64,000 nucleotides of DNA from Palaemon carinicauda (lineage: Eukaryota; Arthropoda; Malacostraca; Decapoda; Palaemonidae), in contig NC_090736.1 in assembly GCF_036898095.1 (NCBI RefSeq), positions 10,927,895 through 10,991,894 of the forward strand, given 5' to 3'. Shown piece by piece: positions 1 to 11,805 of the stretch. The number at the start of each line of letters is the position of its first letter. The stretch's first letter is position 1. The position numbers and the translations under genes were made by a program. The notes below the pieces were generated by a model. The model saw nothing but the letters and a program-made list of their open reading frames with translations. It was not told the DNA's origin and ran no database searches.

Positions 1-960
1 TACTAACGTATATATGAGCAAGAGTAACCTTGCTTCGGTAGGAGCACCGGCAAAGGTAATCGGTACCAATGGGGTTTCAGCACGAATATGTTAAGTATAG
101 CCACATAATAGAAAAAGGATAAATTTCATGTATGCAATATCACATCTTATATATCTTGCCTAACTAGCCAATATAATAGCATAAAACCAGGAAGTTTTGC
201 CCTACTATCTAAATAATATTCAAGAATGTAACGGACGACAGCAGTCGTAAAATGGCTGCCTCCGGTTTCGACAATGCTCACCCAAACACACTTGAATGAT
301 TGAATTCAACTGTGAAAAGAAAAAAATCGTAATGAAAATATATAAAATTGAGTCCTTAACATCGTAATGCTAAACAAAAACTAGCTAACATGAAACTTAC
401 CCAAATACAAAGTAGACACAATAAAAAAAAAGAGGCCATCGGGGATTAAGCCCGACGCCATGCTAGCAGGACTCAAAGTGCTTTGGCTTCCTCCAACCAA
501 AAGCTAAAATATAAGTCACCGAAGGAGGTTAAACCAAAATTAGCATAAATAGAGGCAAAAAGAGGTAAATACTCAACTTTGACGAAGAAGAGAAAGCCAT
601 TCACACAACGATAAGGGTGAGGTAAACAGGGGGAATTACTTTACTAACGTATATATGAGCAAGAGTAACCTTGCTTCGGTAGGAGCACCGACAAAGGTAA
701 TCGGTACCAATGGGGTTTCAGCACGAATATGTTAAGTATAGCCACATAATAGAAAAAGGATAAATTTCATGTATGCAATATCACATCTTATATATCTTGC
801 CTAACTAGCCAATATAATAGCATAAAACCAGGAAGTTTTGCCCTACTATCTAAATAATATTCAAGAATGTAACGGACGACAGCAGTCGTAAAATGGCTGC
901 CTCCGGTTTCGACAATGCTCACCCAAACACACTTGAATGATTAAATTCAACTGTGAAAAG
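1..960. repeat. Tandem duplication, 641-bp period (second copy partial)
   Basis: Bases 1-319 recur almost identically at 642-960 (both start TACTAACGTATATATGAGC). The copies differ at only a few bases, for example GGCAAAGG versus GACAAAGG. The match breaks at the shared CTGTGAAAAG, after which copy 1 continues into AAAAAAATCG and copy 2 into GGAGACC. No coding sequence is recognised. The first copy may begin before the window. Confidence 0.9.
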
Positions 961-1400
961 GGAGACCAAAATTACACCCAGGAAAGAATTAATACTCAAC
1001 TTTCCAGATGATGAAAATTAGGGTCCAGAACTTGAAAAAACACTGGGCTAAGGGAGAGCACAACACTCTTAGCAGGCTACAAGAATAGGAATGGCGTCGC
1101 GGTAGTAGTAGGGAAGGAGATCCACCGGTTACCTAGAAGGGCACCCCTTTCTTTTGCCACCCTTCCCCCTTACATCAAAGAGTTAAATCTATTCGGGGTG
1201 AAGATTGCTATGTGTCGTATCTAGAATACGTCCCCTGATATTATACGACATCTTTTATTGGATACTCGTGCCAGGAGTTGCAATCCTGGAGACCTTAGGT
1301 TTAATTCTCTGGGAGTATCACTGTAGAAAATATCCCTTAGAAGGCTACCTATAGGAACCCTTCCATCAGCACGACATGGCCTGAGCCCAAAAAAACAATA
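961..1400. repeat. Dispersed repeat end, related to 51.6 kb and 56.1 kb
   Basis: The stretch around 1190-1290 (TCTATTCGGGGTGAAGATTG, then TACGTCCCCTGATATTATAC) matches the reverse complement of 51625-51720 closely and 56130-56220 more loosely. The following 1290-1390, ending CCATCAGCACGACATGGC, matches 56220-56335. I read this as the outer end of a repeat family whose more complete copy lies at 51.6-56.3 kb. The element type is not identified. Confidence 0.65.
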
Positions 1401-2195
1401 TTAATAAATCATGATTATTATGAATTTTATGTTCCTTTTTGGATATTTATAAATCAAAACAAAGTTATTTATCATAATTTGATCATAAATGAAGATACCT
1501 TTGCTCAATATCTTGCTTCTTTAGATGAGACGGTCACTCATATATCATCTCTTTCCCTCACTAACTCTGCTAATTTCGCCAATATTACCCACTTCTTATT
1601 AGAACAAATTTTCTTCTTCCTTATGTTAGCGAGACGTTGAAATTGTCTTTTCCTCTTAGGCATGATAAAATTCTTGCCAAAAGCAAGAAAAACAGACGTA
1701 AAAAGGAGTGAATGTCAGAGGTCAAATTTAAACATGTACTCTCGAAGTTTGTGCTAGGACTGAGAGCCGAGGGGTGTAATTACCTGTAATACATCGTCTT
1801 GTGACTCATGGAATCTGTACAGATGCCACTGCTCACAATTTGTTTTACCGTATATTAAAATGTAAAAATTATCAAAATTCACGATAAGAGAAGAAAAACT
1901 GCATTTTCTTGTAGGGAATAATGTTTTTGGTTTATTGAGTAAATTTGATGGCTTTACGGTGGGATAAAGAGGATTAAAAACAAGTGTGATAATGAGCAAA
2001 AGATCAAGTGCAGCAGCTACGAAAATAATTGACTTTAGACGTGAAGGAGATATGAAGATAAAACACGAGAAGCAGGAAAGAGACATTTCTGGAGAAGTGG
2101 AAAGGAAAAACGCAGGAGAAACGGAAGTTGAAGAACATAACTAAAGAAAATAAAAGATGAATGGATATCCTTAGATTAAGGAGAAAATCCTGACG
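1401..2195. other. AT-rich DNA, nothing recognised
   Basis: No open frame with recognisable protein similarity, no tandem repeat and no terminal repeat was seen. The short open frame on the minus strand at 1754-2086 has no familiar motif. Confidence 0.4.
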
Positions 2196-2677
2196 ATGAT
2201 GCGGAGAATAGTAGCAGCCACGAGGAGCTTTGTGAACAAGTCGCCCACGGAGGACTTGCAGGGAGGATACCTTAGCGCCCTTCCGTCGAGACGAGGGGGC
2301 CGAAACAGACGGGGCCCAAGGGAGGAAACTGTATGGAAACACACCCATCCTCGAGAGGATGACACGACAATGTTCCTGTTGGAAGAGAAGACGGTACGCC
2401 CAAAATTGTCGTTTTGTTCAGTTTCCCGTTGCGGGAGCAACAGCATCGAAACTCGCCATCCGAAATGGCGACCCAGGACCCTACTATGGACCCTATCAAC
2501 AGAAGCAGTTGGGGTGTGTCTAATTGCCCTAACTTTAGAGGATTTCGTCATTGAAGCAGCAGCAGCGGGCACATTGATAGAAATGGCACGCCCACAAAGG
2601 CCAAGGACAAGCCCGAAAATTGGAAGAGGTCCGAGACAGCAACTGTAGGACGAGGCACCCAAGACGACCCAAAGCAA
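2196..2677. other. GC-richer patch open on both strands, unrecognised
   Basis: A frame of 150 codons on the plus strand (2196-2648) overlaps one of 168 codons on the minus strand (2171-2677). The patch is clearly GC-richer than its surroundings. Neither translation shows a motif I recognise. The plus product is arginine-rich and the minus one is serine/valine/leucine-rich. Open frames on both strands in a GC-rich patch can be a by-product of composition. It may be a fragment of an old element; I assign no function. Confidence 0.15.
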
Positions 2678-4110
2678 TCAACCCACACATAAGTAACGGG
2701 GTACAAAATCTTTAGTTTTATGATTAATAAGTTTTGAGATTTTGTAAGTGTGTAAAGTAACAAAGTTATCATTCCGTTTTCTTTACATAACGTTATAGTT
2801 AAATGAAAGGACACTAGTTTTGATTGAAGAAAGCAACTAGTCGAGTAAAATGTTTTCAATGTTAAAGCTTCAAGTAAAGATTAACTTTTCTTTTCACAAA
2901 AGAAACAAATCAAATTGATTTTGTTGCTGTGTGGATAAATCAGAAATAGTTCTTTATGCTGCATGAACTATAAGTTTCCATTGCATAGTTTCTTTGGTTT
3001 GTAGAAGTTTGTTTTTTTTGAGACCTTCGTTGTCAAACATGTTAAATGTGTTTTTTGGAAAAGAATTAAAGTCACATGTTGAGATAATTCTGTGTTAACA
3101 ATAATAAGTTGCTTAATTCGAGAGAAGAAATGTACAAAGTTTGTAAATTCAGTGTTAAGACATAATTTATGAAGTTCTTTATGATGTCCCTTTTGAGTAT
3201 GTACTTAGTAAAATTATGGAGAAAGAAATGTAAATTAGATTCATTGGTAATTTGGGAAATTTGTGTCAATATTTGTTCTTACGTCATACTCTGTATTGTC
3301 GATCAGTAGCCTACTTAGATCGTTATGAGATGTTTAAAAATAAGGTTAAGCTATTGTTTGTCAGTTTTAGTCTGAGATCAACCTAATTAATGAAGATAAG
3401 TTTGTTAACGTAATAACAGAAGTAAGTTCATTTGTCAACAAATGTTAAGTAATTAGTAATGTCACGTAGGAGATTTAAAAATCTGGCATTCAGTTTCTTT
3501 GAGTTGCAGTGTGTCATAAGTGATTTGTTTACCAGTGTTCGGTCTGATTGATGACATTGTCAACAAATTATTTTGAGAAAGTGATGTCAAAGGATTTAGC
3601 AGGGAGCATGAATGTGTTTGTGTTAAAAAGGCCGGCCGTAAGCAAAAATGGATGAAGCAAATGTGATAATGTGTGAATTCCCTGAGCAAGCATTATGATG
3701 TCACAGTCACTGTTAAAGAGCACATCTCAAATAAGTTTTTTTTTTTTTGTGTGGGAAAGAAATTCAAGATTTTGACAAGTAATGTAATTTCTTTAAGTAA
3801 AGGTCAGAATTAAATCTTTGTTTTCTAACTCTGTATAGGATTGTGTGTTTTGGAAAATTCGTGACAAGTGAAAAAAAAAAATTTAGGTACTATTTGGCAA
3901 CATGGTAGAAAGAAGAGAATTTGAATTCTTATGTATTTGTCCATTTATTTTAACTCGCGAGAAAAAACAAGTAATGTGAAAAATTTGAGAAATGCCAAAC
4001 AAGTTGCCGTAGATTTTTATTTGTTTGTGTCAAGGGATAAAGTAAATGATCGGAATGTGTGTAACACCAGAAATTTGTGACACGGTAATTTTAGCCGTAG
4101 TGTTAAAAGA
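2678..4110. other. AT-rich non-coding stretch
   Basis: Low-complexity T/G-rich DNA without long open frames, inverted termini or protein similarity that I can see. Confidence 0.4.
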
Positions 4111-4318
4111 TTTGATAGGCTAACATGTGATCAAGGCGAACTAGACACCATGTCAGCATAAGCTTTGACAGGCGCCCTGTGTGTTGAAGAATAGCTTAGT
4201 CAAGCAATAAACTCTTTGATAGGCTAACATGTGATCAAGGCGAACTAGACACCATGTCAGCATAAGCTTTGACAGGCGCCCTGTGTGTTGAAGAATAGCT
4301 TAATCAAGCAATAAACTC
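4111..4318. repeat. 104-bp tandem duplication, two copies
   Basis: The copies 4111-4214 and 4215-4318 both start TTTGATAGGCTAACATGTGA and differ by one visible base (TTAGTCAAG versus TTAATCAAG). The near identity suggests a recent duplication. No coding content is seen. Confidence 0.92.
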
Positions 4319-5029
4319 TGATTCATGTAATGAGTTCTCAAGTTATTTACTTATTTTTGAGTATTGAGGGAATCATATTAACCAAATATACTTTGGGTTA
4401 GAAGGTGATAATGAGTAGCAATACCGTTGCCTTCATTAGATAATTAATGTCTGATAAGAAATATTTATGTTTTATGTCAGATTGTGTTAAAGAAAAACAG
4501 GATATGATTTTGGTGTCAAAGTATTACGTAAATGGTGGATTTGATTGTAATTAAGTGATTTGGTGAATCCATGAGATAAAGCCTAGTATTTTAATGGCTT
4601 TGTGTACATTTAAAGACCAAAAAAAGGCTAGTTAATTGCCCTTCAGAATTATGTAAGACTCAGTGACTTGTCTCAAAGATCAAACGAGACTCGTTGTTAT
4701 GTACGTGTAGTTTCTGTTTTGTTTTCTTTTTCTGTTTGTGTAGTTTGTTTATGCCATAATGCCTGTTTTAGTTAAGGACGTAATTGTAAGATTTTGAGCT
4801 CAGTTTGTTTTTTCGGTTTCAGTATTTTTTGCATGCTATGTTTTTTTGAGTTTTCTTTTTCTTATGTTTTTAGCTATACGGTCTTTGCTCGCTAAGATAT
4901 GCAAGAAGGATGCGAGGTAGAAAGATTTTGGTGATTATTGGAGAGTTTGGGTCAGCAGAATTCGACCCATGTGAGTCCTTGTGTGTGGATGTTTGCGTTT
5001 GCATACATGCGCGTGAATATATGAGACAC

Positions 5030-5031
<2 letters not shown>
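4319..5031. other. AT-rich non-coding stretch
   Basis: No gene, terminal repeat or recognisable element was found between the 104-bp duplication and the GA tract. Confidence 0.35.

Positions 5032-5106
<75 letters not shown>
5032..5106. repeat. (GA)n microsatellite
   Basis: About 37 uninterrupted GA dinucleotides. Open frames reading through it (poly Arg-Glu or Ser-Leu) are artefacts. Confidence 0.98.
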
Positions 5107-5109
<3 letters not shown>

Positions 5110-5604
5110 TGAGATTGCGCACACGCAGGAGCGGCGTCAATATGTCCACATGGAGATGGCTAAGTGAGAATTTGTTTCATTGTGTCTCATGGTGTCAGTG
5201 CTTTGTGAGATAGTTCGGTGGGAAAAAATGAGAGGGAATTGGTTTTTTGGCTAATGATTGTCCCTTAAGTGTCTTAGGGAAGTACGAAAGTTTTTTCTTT
5301 TTCTCTGGAAATTGGTTAAGGAGATTTTTTTTTATTGACCTCAGTTACAGGTTATGAAGAGTTTTGTCATGTTCTGAATAAAGTTTAAAGTAATTTGGGA
5401 ACAGTTTTGACTTTGGAGATACTCTATAGCGTTCAGTTTTAACGTAAATTTACGTTTTCCACCTTGTATTCTTTGTTGTTTGAGATTTAACGTAGATCTA
5501 ATCGGAATGATTTTCCCTATTCGAAATTGCACTAGGAAGTTTCAATTTCAGATTGGTTCTCTGTGACGTGTTGTTGCACTCCCCAAGAGAGATTAGTTCA
5601 TCAA

Positions 5605-5730
5605 ATGTTTAATTGGGCTCCACAAGGCACTAGAAGAATTGGAAGACCCAGGCCTACATGGCTTAGGGCTATAAAGTGCGAAGTAGCAAATGATGATGTG
5701 ATGGTAACGCAAGAGCCTTTGTTTGCGTGA
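5605..5730 (+). pseudogene. Non-LTR reverse transcriptase C-terminal relic
   Basis: The frame starting at 5605 reads MFNWAPQGTRRIGRPRPTWL and closes at TGA, 5728-5730. The W-x-P-x-G-x-R-x-x-G-R-P-x-x-T-W pattern is the conserved tail found C-terminal to the RT domain of many arthropod LINEs. Only this tail of about 41 residues is left. No RT core (F/YxDD) can be found upstream, so this is a 5'-truncated, dead insertion. The clade cannot be fixed from so short a piece. The motif match is clear; the origin is inferred. Confidence 0.6.
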
Positions 5731-6027
5731 TGTAGGTCAGATTGGACCAATAAGTGTCCTAGAGTGATTGTTGTTTGTTTGCCAGAGTTTGAGTTCGGCT
5801 TAGTTTAAGTACAAGCAAAAGAGATAAGACAACACAAGATGAGAGTATTGTTGTTGTGAAAAGTCAGTGTGTGTGAAGTGTGTCTGTTGTGAAACTTCTG
5901 TCAGAAAGCTTGTTTTCGGTTGTGATACGAGCAATGTGTCAGCAGTTTGCCCAGATTGGAATTTGAACGACTGGGCATGGAGAGTTGGAAAACATAGCCC
6001 TGATGACAATGTCATCATGTGGGCGCC

Positions 6028-6108
<81 letters not shown>

Positions 6109-6717
6109 TGTACTTGGGCATTGAGATGCCCTTAGAGTTTTTGGTGTCCCTTGTTGTGAGTTGTCAAGTACTGATTGAAACTTGGGAATTTGGACATTCC
6201 TGTTGTGGATGTTGAAGATTTGTTTTCTTCTTTCACTCTCTGGTTGGACTGGTGTTCTGTTTTGATGCTTTTTGATGCCCTGCCTGTCTCTGATTGAGGG
6301 GGGCAGAGGGGGTCACACCAATTGTGCTGACGGACCCTCTGCCGGTAAGGGAAGCTTTGCCCTTGGAACAAAATGTTCCAAGGAGGACCGCCCGCCAGGC
6401 ACCCAATGAGGGCGAGGGTCGGGGAAACACTCCCACCCAAGGAGTGGTTCTGGGGACCCCAGGCATGCCTTACTTAATGCAGAGTATAGGCATAGCTGAG
6501 ATGAGTAGTTGTAATGGTACCATTGTGTTGTTTTTTGCATGGATATCTGCAGAAGCCTGCAGAAGTGTTCCGAGTGGAGGAACAGAGCTTTGTTTGATTA
6601 TGATACTTTTTGTTAGTATGATACAGTTAGTTAACTGTTGATGATGATGCACATTATTTAGTTAGTTGATTGGTTTTTGATACAGCTGTTTAAAGATATT
6701 GGATAACGTTTCATCAT
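5731..6717. other. Intergenic DNA with GA tract and GC-rich patch
   Basis: This stretch contains the (GA)n tract at 6035-6104 and a GC-rich patch at about 6290-6480. The patch holds a near-perfect hairpin at 6361-6383 (CCTTGGAACA, 3-base loop, TGTTCCAAGG). No protein similarity was recognised in either strand. Confidence 0.4.
6035..6104. repeat. (GA)n microsatellite
   Basis: About 35 GA dinucleotides without interruption. Confidence 0.97.
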
Positions 6718-7732
6718 GTTTAAGGATATCGGATGATGATCTTTTCTTTTGGATTCTTTACATATTATGGCCATACTCAATAGCTATTATTGTCAATTTT
6801 TAATAATAACTGTCGTGGATCCAGGTATACCCAGGAGATACGAAAGTATCTATGGAGAGTGAATATTTAAGATATGTGCACATAAGTTGATTTTCGAAGG
6901 AATTGTCTTTTTGTGAGACTTTTCTTTTAGGTAATTTGAGAGTTTTTTGCTACCAACTATCATTTTTGGTTTGGAACACAATGAATGTTTAATGTACTGT
7001 GTTTACCAGTACTATATCTTAGATCTCTTTCAGACTGAGTCCAATGATTTAAAGATATGTTTAAAGATATCGGATGATGATCTTTTCTTTTGGATTCTTT
7101 ACATATTATGGCCATACTCAATAGCTATTATTGTCAATTTTTAATAATAACTGTCGTGGATCCAGGTATACCCAGGAGATACGAAAGTATCTATGGAGAG
7201 TGAATATTTAAGATATGTGCACATAAGTTGATTTTCGAAGGAATTGTCTTTTTGTGAGACTTTTCTTTTAGGTAATTTGAGAGTTTTTTGCTACCAACTA
7301 TCATTTTTGGTTTGGAACACAATGAATGTTTAATGTACTGTGTTTACCAGTACTATATCTTAGATCTCTTTCAGACTGAGAGTCCAATGATTTAAAGATA
7401 TGTTTAAAGATATCGGATGATGATCTTTTCTTTTGGATTCTTTACATATTATGGCCATACTCAATAGCTATTATTGTCAATTTTTAATAATAACTGTCGT
7501 GGATCCAGGTATACCCAGGAGATACGAAAGTATCTATGGAGAGTGAATATTTAAGATATGTGCACATAAGTTGATTTTCGAAGGAATTGTCTTTTTGTGA
7601 GACTTTTCTTTTAGGTAATTTGAGAGTTTTTTGCTACCAACTATCATTTTTGGTTTGGAACACAATGAATGTTTAATGTACTGTGTTTACCAGTACTATA
7701 TCTTAGATCTCTTTCAGACTGAGAGTCCAATG
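6718..7732. repeat. Three-copy tandem repeat, about 342-bp period
   Basis: Copies start near 6718, 7061 and 7403. The motif GATATCGGATGATGATC falls at 6725, 7066 and 7409, giving periods of 341 and 343 bp. The 2-bp difference is an extra AG in CTGAGAGTCC. The copies look essentially identical apart from the first few bases of copy 1 and that indel. No coding potential is evident. Such identity means very recent amplification or an assembly artefact. Confidence 0.93.
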
Positions 7733-8581
7733 AATGAGCCAGAGTGTAGGCTTGACATATGAGGGCATTAATTCTTTTTGTACGATGAATGCATTCACTA
7801 ATGGACTGTAGGATCTAGAAAAGTTGAGTATTTTTATATACAAAGGTTACTTTCTGTTGTATAAATTATAACTTTGCAGTCACAGTCCTCTATGATATGT
7901 TTTCTTAATAAGATATGTATTATCCATACATGTTCATATATCAAGTATGTATATCATGAATACAGACATGTGTAGTGTTAATTGAGGATTAATTCTCTTT
8001 TTGAAATTTTTAACATGTGTTCACTGATAATGAGTATTTTTGATGAGTTTGAGATGTGAATTTGATTTTTTATCGATAATTGTTCACCATTTTCCACTTG
8101 CTGTGAAATGTGCTGATTATTCAATATGAATTTTTAATCTAAGTCTTGTTCACCTTTGTTGGAGGTGAACAAGGCTTCCCAAGGATCATGGAGACTTCGT
8201 TTTGAGTAGAGTAATTTTTAGTGAGGTTTAGTTTTGATAATTTTTCTTGAAAGTTAATGGCCTTTGCTTTGTTTTAAAGTAGTTTTAAATTCTGGAAGGC
8301 TCGGGGGAGCCTTGAGTCAGGGGGAGGGGAGCTTTCCACAGACAAATATATTGTTTTAAACTAAGGCTAAGCAGTAAAGTAAATGCGCAGAAAATAGGGC
8401 GGATATTGCCGAGCTTATCACCTTGTCTCACTGATCCATGAGTTTTTGGAAAGCAATTCAAGCTGCTTTCATTTTTGCTTTGTATTTTGATGACCCAAGC
8501 ACACGTGTACTGAATACGTTTCCATGTCAACAGGTACACCGGGGAGAGGGGACGCAGAGTGAGAACCAGTATGGTGTGGTT
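7733..8581. other. AT-rich DNA with a small perfect hairpin
   Basis: A perfect 11-bp inverted repeat lies at 8145-8173 (CTTGTTCACCT, 7-base loop, AGGTGAACAAG). The remainder shows no gene or element that I recognise. Confidence 0.4.
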
Positions 8582-9900
8582 ACGTCACCTGCCACCCATA
8601 GGCGAGACAAACCCTTCACCCCCAACAATGTAGGGGAAATAAAAACACACCGACGTGCAAGAAAAGGCAGTTAAGTTCGAGTCCTTCTCGTGAGTGGGCA
8701 ACCTTCACTAGGCCCACCGGCCATGGTAAGCCTACCACAGCCATGGCGGACGTCCATATGCCAGTAACGCCACACGTCGTCCAATAGTTTCTTTTAATTT
8801 AAATGCCTCCCCGTCCACGGGTATTGTACCAGTTAAAAGTAAATTTGTAATTGACTGATGAAATCATTTAAGAGCCAGCGAGAACATATAATTTTTGTTA
8901 TGCACTCTCAAGATTTAAAGTTCTAATTCACTCGCTTTGAAGAAGATTTCTGCTCATTTTAATGGTGAAAATTAACTTAGACAATAAATCTTACTTTACG
9001 ATTTAACCATAGTTTAATTCACCGCCTCCTATCCTGTATGATTTGATTATTACTCCACGCCCTTATGACATATTAATTACCCTGTAACTAGGAAATTGAG
9101 AGGAATTTTAACAAAATATTTTGTTTATGCATTCTCCATTGCCATACAAAGCTCTGTGATTTTTTTCAGGATTTAGTGTTTTTCTTCCTATACTCCCATA
9201 TATTGGCCTACCAGCGGCCCCCTTAAAAAAAAACTATTGATTCCACCTATGAGTCTAAAAATTCCATAACTATCCCATTCATTTACTCTCCAGGACTCTA
9301 GTTAAAAAAAAAAATACACTACAGTAACAGCAAAACAATGTAGACTGATAAAGGCAATGATTTTTTTCACATTTAAAGACTCGCAACAAAGAAAATTTCT
9401 AATGTTTTGTGAATTAATGTGTAACCAATGAAAAAATTTATGGTAATTTTGACTGTGTCAATGCTACAAAATATAGAGTAAATATCTATAGATTAGTTAT
9501 AGAATAGCTGTAGTTATAGGTGATAAATGTAGATCACTAAAGGCAAAATTAACATGTAACATAGGTAAAATTATATACTGTTCTATATTCCATAACTTAC
9601 ATTTATAAATGTATACAAAATCACCCAAATCCGAATCAATTCTTATTAATAAAAAAAGTACACTACTTACCGAACCTCCATAAAATTGCATTGTGTTGCT
9701 TGGTGAAGTCGTTGCTTCTGCCTGAAAAAGATAAGTTAAAAGATTAATATACTAGATTTATCACATAATTAAGATTCACAAAATCTTTCATAATAATCAA
9801 TTTTGGAAAACAAAATCAGAAATTATTAGGAATGATCTTTTTTCATATGGGTGGATGGTAATTTTGTTTATATTATTGAATATTACAAGTCTGATATTAA
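8582..9900 (-). repeat. Array unit 1 (intron-like repeat), minus strand
   Basis: From TACGTCACCTGCCACCC onward this sequence is repeated at 14124-15148 and then, after an interrupting DIRS element, at 23262-23550. Its 9050-9900 part also matches units near 24, 42, 43.6, 56.5 and 57.2 kb. It contains the candidate exon 9671-9721. The unit is cut at 9900 by the DIRS insertion (host sequence CTGATATTAA; in other units it continues CTAATATTTCATG). Confidence 0.85.
9671..9721 (-). CDS. Candidate cassette micro-exon, 17 codons (array exon, most 3')
   Basis: On the minus strand a polypyrimidine tract and acceptor (TTATCTTTTTCAG) precede this block, and a GTAAGT donor follows it. A branch-point-like TTTTAAC lies about 18 bases before the acceptor. 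The block is 51 bp, phase 0, and reads AEATTSPSNTMQFYGGS. It is closely related to the exon at 23326-23376 (AAATTSPSNTIQHFGGL). The flanking sequence is shared with every other unit, whereas the exon is more divergent. I infer a symmetric cassette exon of a host gene transcribed on the minus strand. The protein family is not recognised. A non-coding repeat with fortuitous splice sites is the alternative. Confidence 0.5.
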
Positions 9901-10252
9901 ATGACAAATTCATAGATAATTTGTATTTTTCCTAACTATACGAACCTTAGCTATTTAATATGGGTAAGTACTTTCGGCGTAGCTGAAATGACGAGCCATT
10001 AGATTTTTAACGAGGGTTTACTACCCCACTGCTAGTTAGCGGGGGTAGGGAGGAGTAGCTTGCTACCACAACCCCCCTCACACACACCTGTGATTTAGCT
10101 CACTTTGCTTAGAGGTAGGACTTCACGGGGGATAGGGCTGGCGGGCAATTTTGATTAAATAGCTAAGGTTTGTATAGTTAGGAAAAATACAAATTATCTA
10201 CGAATTTGCCATTTGTTCCGTAACTGAAATACAAACCACGCTATTTAATATG
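9901..10252 (-). repeat. DIRS copy 1 3' terminal repeat and internal complementary region
   Basis: The outer end (ATGACAAATTCATAGATAAT...) is mirrored at 10156-10213 as its reverse complement (AGCTAAGGTTTGTATAGTTA ... GCCAT). That mirror runs directly into the reverse complement of the opposite end (TTGTTCCGTAACTGAAATAC). Fusing both ends in one internal copy is the DIRS replication signature. A CCGCTA-like hairpin lies at about 10025-10046. Confidence 0.85.
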
Positions 10253-10695
10253 GGTGACTCACCCCTTAGGAAGGGTGGTAAGTCCCGGCCATTACTGGCT
10301 TTGGCTTTTGCCCGAGGACTCAGTATTTGAGTGTGTTAGTACTCAATAATGAGTCCCTGCACCTCGCTAGCATCTTGCTGTGCAAGTGCTGCGGCCTACA
10401 TAAGCTGTGTGTGAAGGTATGCAGTGTGACACGTCCTAGGAAGTTGACCTGGAGTTCTTTAGATGGAACTCAAGGCTAGGACTCTCCCAATACCACCTCG
10501 TAAGGGTATGGGCACGTGATAGTATTAACTTGATACTAGGAACACAAGGAAGCATGGTTTACCTGCAGTGGTTTGAGGTCAGCTTTGCAGAGAACCCAGG
10601 ATGCTGCTTTCCCCAAGAGAGGGGAGGATGAGGAAAAGAATAAGGGCCACACAAACCTTTTCATTTATGCAGACTAAGACCGGGTAACAATGCCC

Positions 10696-11800
10696 TCAAC
10701 CTTCTGCTACTTGTCCATTAAGGAGCCTGAGGTTTAGACCAGCTGTTGTGCAGCCACCCCAGGGCCGATAGAGAACGTATCGAGTCTTCTGTGTGTCACG
10801 TCTTGCAGGTAGTGGGCTGTGAAGGTCGTCTGACACTTCCACACCCCAGCTTGCGGGACCTACTTCACTGAATAGTTCTTCTTGATGGCCAGGGACGTAG
10901 CTATTCCCGGCATCATGTACTCTAGGGCGATGTGACGGAGGAGGGTCAGGATTCAAGGATAGGTGTATTACCTTACGAATCTACGCTGAGATGGTATTCT
11001 TGGTGACCCTCCTCTTCGGTTTCCCTTTGCTCACAAACAACGCTTGCACCTGGGGACGAACTGCAGCCGTTCTCTTAAGATATAGCCTCAGACTCCTTAC
11101 TGGGCACAGTAGGAGATGGTCTGGATCATCTGTTACAGAACGAAGACTCGAAACCTGGAAAGAGTCGAACCGAGGGTCCGGCACTCCCGGATTCTGAGTC
11201 TTGGCAACAAACTCAGGGACGAACCTGAACGTCACCTCCCCCCATCCCCTTGAATGGGCGAAGTCGTATGAGAGACCATGAAGTTCGCCGACTCGCTTGG
11301 CCGAGGCCAAAGCTAGCAAGAACACCGTATTCCAAGTAAGGTGGCAATCTGAAGCCTGGCGTAATGGTTCGAAGGGAGGTCTCTTAAGAGACCTGAGAAC
11401 TCGAACCACGTTCCATGGAGGAGGTCTCACTTCCGACTGAGGGCAGGTAAGTTCATAACTCCGTATGAATAGGGAAAGTTCCAGCAAGGAAGAAATATCC
11501 ACTCCTTTGAGCCTGAAGGCTAGACTTAAGGCTGATCAATAGCCTTTCACTGCCGAGACTGAAAGGCGCATTTCCTCCGGCAAATACACGAAGACCTCCG
11601 CTATTGCTGGAATAGTGGCATCGAGTGGAGAGATACCCCTTCCACGACACCAACCACAGAAGACTCGCCACTTCGCCTGGTAGACCCCTGCGGATGACCT
11701 ACGCAGGTGTCCAGACATCCTGTTCGCAACTTGCTGTGAAAATCCTCTCTCAGTGAGCAGATGCTGGATAGTATCCAGGCATGAAGTTGAAGCGAAGCTA
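10696..11800 (-). pseudogene. Tyrosine recombinase of DIRS copy 1, broken
   Basis: The enzyme would insert the circular DNA form of the element by site-specific recombination. The minus strand keeps an N-terminal SAM-like region (MSGHLRRSSAGVYQAKWRVF at about 11718) and the first catalytic arginine in SAKRVGELHG (about 11290). The expected HDVRG box reads HDAGNSY because of a small deletion near 10905-10915, and the frame is lost before the catalytic tyrosine. A stop at about 11535 and another before 10980 also split it. Copy 2 retains the HDVR and HYL boxes, so the loss is specific to this copy. Confidence 0.85.
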
Positions 11801-11805
11801 TGGCT

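Noticed and set aside
4870..6124. Open frames containing poly Arg-Glu or Ser-Leu
   Set aside because: They read through GA microsatellites; the flanking residues show no conserved domain.
8660..8700. tRNA-derived SINE suggested by AGTTCGAGTCC (B-box-like) at about 8674 and 14217
   Set aside because: No matching A box at the right distance, no tRNA fold and no tail typical of a SINE could be seen.
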